A stretch of DNA of 6,516 nt. Origin: a bacterium. GTDB lineage: Bacteria; Planctomycetota; Planctomycetia; Pirellulales; Pirellulaceae. The translations under genes were made by a program, and so were the position numbers. Where the stretch lies: contig JAUIHJ010000483.1 of assembly GCA_030432015.1 (NCBI GenBank), forward strand, positions 1-6,516. The letters are read 5' to 3'. Positions 1-3,607 of this stretch are shown piece by piece. Below the pieces are notes generated by a model. It searched no databases, had not been told where the DNA came from, and was given only the letters and a program-made list of their open reading frames with translations. The first letter of the stretch is position 1. Every line of letters starts with the position of its first letter.

Positions 1-939
1 GTCCGAGTTGTTGTCCCCGGTAAAGAGGTTGCCGAAGTCGTCGAAGGCGAGTTCCTGGGGGTTCCGCAGTCCGGTCGCGACCACCTCCAAGCGAGAACCG
101 TCCAACTCGCAGCGAAACACCGCACCAGACCGCGGGTCCGCAAGTGTCCCGTGATCGGTCTCGACGTGATAACCGCGGTCGCCGATGCTGAAATAAAGGC
201 GCCCGTCCGGTCCCATTTCGAGACCGTGCAGGTCGTGGCCACGAAAGGCGACACGGACGCCGAACCCGTAGTGCAGGGCCGTGCGTTGATCCGCCTGACC
301 GTCACCATCGTCGTCACGTAAACGCCACAGATTCGGAATGCAGGTATAGAATACGTCACCCTGGTGTTCCAGGACCCCCGCCCCGGTGCCTTCGGCGAGG
401 GAATGAAAATGGTCGGCGTAGACCGTTGCCCGATCCGCCGTGCCATCTCCATCAACATCTTCCAGCAGACGAATGCGATCGTCCTGGGATTCGTATTCGC
501 GCACCTTCTCTTGCAAATGCCGACGATGATATTCGATCCGGTCGGCGACCGTCTGGGCTGCCAGATCGTCCTCCAGCCATGCTTCGTCATGCCCTCGATT
601 GTCTGTCACTCCCGCGTTTTGACGAAACGATTCGCAGACAAAAAAACGGCCCCTGGAATCGACAAAGAAGGCGACGGGATTGGCGAGCAGCGGTTCGGCG
701 GCAAACAGCGAGCCCTTGAATCCGGCGGGAAGTTTGAACCCCGCTAACGCGCGCTGCCCCTCGTCGCTCGCTGGGGCAATGCGTGGTGCGGTTGGCCCGG
801 CAACGCCCGGCGCTACGGGCGCGACTGCCGATCCGTTCGGGCGATCCTGTGCCCCGGACTCTGGGGCCGGTAGGAAGGCGCAGCAGGCTGTCAGCATCAT
901 GGCGGCGATGAGCTGTTGTTGGGAATGCGTCGAACGCAT
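1..939 (-). CDS. PVC-type membrane-bound dehydrogenase / heme-binding protein, N-terminal part (3' end beyond window)
   Basis: The frame is open without a stop from an ATG at 939 to the left edge, giving 313 codons. A GGAGA Shine-Dalgarno sequence seven bases upstream supports this start. The N-terminus has a hydrophobic stretch at residues 10-23. It could be a lipoprotein signal (LTAC at 16-19) or a Sec signal cut near SGA-Q (28-31). A Pro/Ala-rich spacer follows to about residue 65. The globular part then begins with FKLPAGFKGSLFAAEPLLANP-like sequence (68-88) and contains two acidic DxDGDG loops (161-169 and 209-217), an HDLHGLEMGPDGRLYFSIGD-type stretch (about 235-255) and a TGLRNPQELAFD segment near the edge. 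This pattern matches the beta-propeller N-terminal domain of the large planctomycete/verrucomicrobial proteins (TIGR02604-like), which usually end in a CxxCH cytochrome domain. That end is not visible, so heme binding is inferred from the family. The substrate is unknown, but an exported sugar or alcohol dehydrogenase role is plausible. Confidence 0.85.
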   Translation of the reverse strand, partial: MRSTHSQQQLIAAMMLTACCAFLPAPESGAQDRPNGSAVAPVAPGVAGPTAPRIAPASDEGQRALAGFKLPAGFKGSLFAAEPLLANPVAFFVDSRGRFFVCESFRQNAGVTDNRGHDEAWLEDDLAAQTVADRIEYHRRHLQEKVREYESQDDRIRLLEDVDGDGTADRATVYADHFHSLAEGTGAGVLEHQGDVFYTCIPNLWRLRDDDGDGQADQRTALHYGFGVRVAFRGHDLHGLEMGPDGRLYFSIGDRGYHVETDHGTLADPRSGAVFRCELDGSRLEVVATGLRNPQELAFDDFGNLFTGDNNSD

Positions 940-1190
940 GGGCTTTCTCCAGCGCAGAAGATCGCGGGTCAGTCGGCCGCTGCCGCCCGTTGTGGTCGAA
1001 CGGAAGAGGCGTGCAGTCAAGGGATACAGCCGGAAGAAACTTGCGGTAGGGAAGTACCTAACGTAGTTTGATCCTGCTAGATTGACAAGGAACGGCCGAC
1101 GCGGGAAGTTGGCCACCAGCCGATGCCGATCGCCCGCACGATCATTCGCGTTCCATTCCGCACCACGTAGCGTGTCGAGCCAATTCTGCA
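940..1190. other. Divergent intergenic region
   Basis: This 251-base gap separates two divergently oriented genes, so both promoters should lie here. A TTGACA hexamer sits at 1082-1087 on the plus strand, but no good -10 box follows at 16-18 bases. A TTGACT lies on the minus strand at 1015-1020, also without a matching -10. No RNA gene, strong hairpin or repeat is seen. A small TAGG/CCTA inverted repeat (1047-1060) is too short to mean much. Neither promoter can be placed by eye. Confidence 0.4.
946..950 (-). promoter_or_regulatory. Shine-Dalgarno sequence of the PVC-type dehydrogenase
   Basis: Read on the minus strand this is GGAGA, seven bases before the ATG at 939. It decides the start codon of the dehydrogenase gene, which fits the signal-like hydrophobic N-terminus directly after it. 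Confidence 0.7.
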
Positions 1191-1880
1191 ATGGCAGTAC
1201 TTTGTGCAAAATGCGGTGAGGAATTGTTGGGGGCGATCAATCGCTGCTGGCGTTGCGGTACGGAATACGAGTCGCGCAGCGGGGATATCGAGATTCCGCC
1301 GCTGCGCCGAGCTCCAGTTGCGAGTTTGGTCCCCCCCGCGCCGGCCGAGCTTGGCTCGGATCGTCCGCCTGAACAGCCCGACGCACCGCTCGAAGCGATC
1401 CTCATCGATGCGAATTCAGTGGATGTGGCTCAGGGCGGCTCGCTCGCCAGCGGTGCGCCGCGCTCCGTCGATGCCCGCCACCAAGGGCCACAGGCAATGC
1501 GCCGTGGGTCACCATTTCGGTCCAGCGAGATCGCTGCCGACAATGTGCCGGTGACGGACGCCATTCTCAATGCCCCGCCAAATGCGACCAAATATCCAAA
1601 ATTTCCCGGCGCCACCGCGGGGCCCGCAATTGCCACTGGCCTGGGGTTGCTCAGCCTGGGACTGGCCTATCCGGTACCGATCGCGGCCGTGATTCTGTCG
1701 GCGGTTGGGCTTGGCCTGGGGGTCTGGGGGCTCTATTCGAAGAACCATAAAGCGGCCATCTTGGGGCTCCTGATCTGCTGCGGTGCGATCGCAGTGTCCG
1801 GCTTCTTTGCCGCGGCCGACGTTTATCGGGTGATTCATGGCCACGCCCCCTGGGAACAGCCCATTTACCCCGCCCCGTAG
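1191..1880 (+). CDS. Zinc-ribbon membrane protein of unknown function
   Basis: This 229-residue protein is not recognised as a named gene. The N-terminus holds a compact zinc-ribbon pattern, with CxxC at residues 5-8 and CxxC at 19-22, ten residues apart. A long Pro/Ala/Arg/Ser-rich linker (about 25-140) with no clear fold follows. The last third is hydrophobic and Gly/Leu/Ala-rich: two possible membrane helices or one long hairpin at about 146-182, a short basic turn (KNHK, 184-187), and another helix at about 188-208. It ends in a polar tail with Pro. The architecture resembles zinc-ribbon plus DUF4190-like membrane proteins that are common and uncharacterised in planctomycetes. The ATG at 1191 is chosen because the first cysteine is residue 5 and no upstream ATG is close. 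No good Shine-Dalgarno precedes it, only a weak GAG at 1177-1179. The ribbon is probably cytoplasmic and could bind metal, nucleic acid or a protein partner; this is inference. Confidence 0.8.
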   Translation: MAVLCAKCGEELLGAINRCWRCGTEYESRSGDIEIPPLRRAPVASLVPPAPAELGSDRPPEQPDAPLEAILIDANSVDVAQGGSLASGAPRSVDARHQGPQAMRRGSPFRSSEIAADNVPVTDAILNAPPNATKYPKFPGATAGPAIATGLGLLSLGLAYPVPIAAVILSAVGLGLGVWGLYSKNHKAAILGLLICCGAIAVSGFFAAADVYRVIHGHAPWEQPIYPAP

Positions 1881-1931
1881 CTGTATATCCTTTTTATTCG
1901 CTACCTTCTTCCATTTCCTCTGTCTCCGGTT

Positions 1932-1946
1932 TATATTCGCCATAAT
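1932..1946 (+). promoter_or_regulatory. Possible promoter -10 region for the YTV-type protein gene
   Basis: The 143-base gap before the YTV gene holds an AT-rich patch that stands out from its surroundings. It contains two -10-like hexamers, TATATT at 1932-1937 and CATAAT at 1941-1946. Neither has a recognisable -35 box at the usual distance, so the call is weak. A start here would give a 5' leader of roughly 70-80 bases. Confidence 0.25.
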
Positions 1947-2011
1947 ACGCAGACATCGCACTCTGCACCCCCACGTTTTTGCGGTCGCGGAGACCCGCTA
2001 GCTGGCATCTC

Positions 2012-2017
2012 GAGGAG
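2012..2017 (+). promoter_or_regulatory. Shine-Dalgarno sequence of the YTV-type protein
   Basis: GAGGAG lies six bases before the ATG at 2024. It fixes the start there rather than at the in-frame TTG at 1979, which would add 15 residues in front of a normal signal peptide. Confidence 0.8.
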
Positions 2018-2023
2018 CAAACA

Positions 2024-2974
2024 ATGATTAGACGAATGGAAAAGCTTTACAGGGTTTTAGGCTTGGTGGCGATGCTTGCCATGACCATCATGGCAACTTC
2101 GCAAGACGCGGAAGCGGGCGGTCGATGCGGATGCGCGGCCTGTGTCAGGGGCCCGGTTTATTGTCCACCGACGTACCAGACCGTCGAGCGGGTTGTGTAC
2201 CGCAAGGTGATGGTTCCGGAGACGCGTACGATCCATACGACGGAATATCGCCCAGAAATCAAAGAGAGTATGTATACGGTGCATCGTCGCGTTCCAGAAA
2301 CGCACCAGGTCACGCGAAAGGTCTTGGTTACGGTCCCGGTGCAAAAGACCAAGACCGTTCACTACAACGTCTGTCGCCCGGTTTGGGAAGAAGTTGATCA
2401 GCAATACACGGTGATGGTTCCCAAGACGGAGACAAGGAAGGGAGTTCGGACGGTCTGCCGACCTGTACAGGTTCAAACCACCCGCAAGGTCTGCCGCGAC
2501 GAAGGCCATTTTGAGAACGTGACGTGTACCGTGCCCTGCGGTCACTGTTTCCACCGTCACGGCTGTGGGGCCTGCGGTGGGTGTGGTGTTGTGGAAGTCA
2601 CGCGATGTGTATGGCGTCCGAACTACGTTACCGAGGATGTTCCTGTCACCGTTTGGAAGAACAACTACGAACAAGAGGAATACCAGTACAACGTCACCGT
2701 GTGCCACCCCGAAGTGCATACGCGTAAGGTCAAGGTTTGCCGGTACATCACCGAGCCTCAAACCAAAGAAGTTGCCTACACCTGCTATGTGCAGGAACCC
2801 CGTGATCAGACGTGCAATGTCACGACCTACAAAGTGGTCGCCGAGCAGCGAAAGCGGCAATGCACCGTCATGGTCCCGCACCAGGTCGAGCGTCAGGTAA
2901 CGGTGATGGTCTGCCGTACCGTCGCAGAGACGATCTCGTGCCAGGTTCCCGTCCATTGTGGCACTTGCTTTTAG
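2024..2974 (+). CDS. Exported Cys-rich YTV-repeat protein (planctomycete cell-surface type)
   Basis: The ATG at 2024 gives 316 residues. A typical Sec signal peptide covers residues 1-31: basic start with R3, R4 and K7, hydrophobic core about 11-24, and AEA at 29-31 before the cut. The mature 285 residues contain 23 Cys and 54 Val, are rich in Thr, Arg and Glu, and have one Leu (101) and two Ser (82, 305). Short beta-type motifs recur: YTV at 84-86 and 128-130, TVMVP at 129-133 and 281-285, VMVPET at 62-67, VPET at 90-93, and many [TV]VCR turns. A Gly/His/Cys cluster at 168-187 breaks the repeats, and the chain ends in HCGTCF. This pattern matches the YTV domain described in Rhodopirellula and linked to the detergent-insoluble protein cell wall of planctomycetes. 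A structural role with disulfide cross-linking is likely, but metal binding by the central cluster is possible. It appears monocistronic, with a strong terminator just downstream. Confidence 0.85.
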   Translation: MIRRMEKLYRVLGLVAMLAMTIMATSQDAEAGGRCGCAACVRGPVYCPPTYQTVERVVYRKVMVPETRTIHTTEYRPEIKESMYTVHRRVPETHQVTRKVLVTVPVQKTKTVHYNVCRPVWEEVDQQYTVMVPKTETRKGVRTVCRPVQVQTTRKVCRDEGHFENVTCTVPCGHCFHRHGCGACGGCGVVEVTRCVWRPNYVTEDVPVTVWKNNYEQEEYQYNVTVCHPEVHTRKVKVCRYITEPQTKEVAYTCYVQEPRDQTCNVTTYKVVAEQRKRQCTVMVPHQVERQVTVMVCRTVAETISCQVPVHCGTCF

Positions 2975-3006
2975 TCCTGTTCGACTGAGATTCGACGCAG
3001 AAATCG

Positions 3007-3037
3007 AAAAGGCCACCCCGGGGGGGGTGGCCTTTTT
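3007..3037. terminator. Bidirectional hairpin terminator between convergent genes
   Basis: A 13-base-pair perfect stem (3007-3019 with 3024-3036) closes a four-G loop. Five Ts (3033-3037) on the plus strand follow the GC-rich core GGCCACCCC/GGGGTGGCC, as expected for an intrinsic terminator of the YTV gene, whose stop codon ends 32 bases earlier. On the minus strand the same stem ends in four Ts, so it probably also stops transcription leaving the chorismate mutase gene, whose stop lies 25 bases away. Confidence 0.9.
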
Positions 3038-3061
3038 CGCTTCGAACAGCGCTTGACAGGT

Positions 3062-3490
3062 TCAGTCGCGATACGTCGCCAACTGTTCGGCGATCCATCG
3101 CTCCAACTCTTCAATGTCGATCGCTGGAAGTTCGCATTTGTCAGGCCGCAGTCTCCGTGCCTCGTTCCGGTAGACGTGCGTTATCTCGGTTTGTGGTCGA
3201 TCCGTATTCCATTGGACGAGAATACGAATGCACTTCTGCAGGCTGCCCGTCACGTTGATTTCGTTCGTGCACAGGAGGGGGACGTCAAGCCAGCCGAGTT
3301 GTCGAGCGGCCAAGGCGGGAAACTCGGCATCGAGATCGGTCGTCATGGTGAAGATGACACTGGCGACATCGGGTGACTCGATGCCGTTGAAATGAATCAT
3401 TAACGCCAGAAGTTTGCGAGTCTCTTCCAGGATTGCCTCGCGCGTATTGGCGTCGACCGTGGTAGCTCCGCGAACTCCTCGACACGTCAT
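3062..3490 (-). CDS. aroH: Chorismate mutase, monofunctional AroH class
   Basis: This 142-residue enzyme converts chorismate to prephenate in the cytoplasm, the first step towards Phe and Tyr. It follows the Bacillus subtilis AroH fold from end to end: RGVRGATTV at 4-12, DLDAEFPALAAR at 52-63, VPLLCTNEINVTGSLQKCIR at 70-89, HVY at 105-107 and LRPD at 114-117. The residues known to line the B. subtilis active site are present: Arg7, Phe57, Arg63, Cys74, Glu77, Arg89, Tyr107 and Arg115. Numbering is one lower than in B. subtilis after about residue 66 because of a one-residue gap. Position 60, Lys in B. subtilis, is Leu here. The C-terminal tail after 117 is longer than in B. subtilis and ends in a helix-like acidic segment. 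The start is supported by GAGAGG eight bases upstream. It lies 117 bases downstream of the addA-like gene on the same strand. Confidence 0.95.
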   Translation of the reverse strand: MTCRGVRGATTVDANTREAILEETRKLLALMIHFNGIESPDVASVIFTMTTDLDAEFPALAARQLGWLDVPLLCTNEINVTGSLQKCIRILVQWNTDRPQTEITHVYRNEARRLRPDKCELPAIDIEELERWIAEQLATYRD

Positions 3491-3498
3491 CAGTGCTG

Positions 3499-3504
3499 CC
3501 TCTC
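3499..3504 (-). promoter_or_regulatory. Shine-Dalgarno sequence of aroH
   Basis: On the minus strand this reads GAGAGG, eight bases before the ATG at 3490. It supports the annotated start, which places the catalytic Arg at position 7 as in the B. subtilis enzyme. Confidence 0.65.
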
Positions 3505-3518
3505 AACTACAGGGGACC

Positions 3519-3532
3519 ATCAACCAGTTGAT
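3519..3532. repeat. Short inverted repeat upstream of aroH
   Basis: ATCAAC and GTTGAT form perfect six-base arms around a two-base centre, 28 bases upstream of the aroH start codon. It could be an operator half-site pair, or chance. No paired promoter boxes are clear around it. Confidence 0.3.
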
Positions 3533-3607
3533 AACTTACCTGCCTCGGAAGATCCAGGACAGAGCCCTGTCAGCGGATGGCAACGTCGTAAGTGAATCAT
3601 GTGGCGT

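Noticed and set aside
364..747. Plus-strand open frames of about 100-130 codons at 364-1066
   Set aside because: They lie mostly opposite the dehydrogenase frame, which has a family match and a Shine-Dalgarno sequence. Their translations look like reverse-strand noise.
1997..2013. GCTAGC and CTCGAG hexamers close together, suggesting a cloning junction
   Set aside because: Two six-base palindromes near each other are expected by chance. Nothing else looks engineered, and the sequence continues naturally into a planctomycete gene.
1979..2023. TTG at 1979 as start of the YTV protein
   Set aside because: It would add 15 residues before a standard signal peptide. The ATG at 2024 has GAGGAG at ideal spacing.
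2057..3016. A 319-codon open frame antisense to the YTV gene
   Set aside because: Its codons are in exact register with the sense codons, so stops could arise only from sense TTA, CTA or TCA. The sense protein has almost no Leu or Ser, so openness is a by-product of composition. The sense strand has the Shine-Dalgarno sequence, signal peptide and family match.
3558..3571. GACAG/CTGTC hairpin between addA and aroH as a terminator
   Set aside because: The stem is only five base pairs with a four-base loop, and no T run follows on the minus strand.
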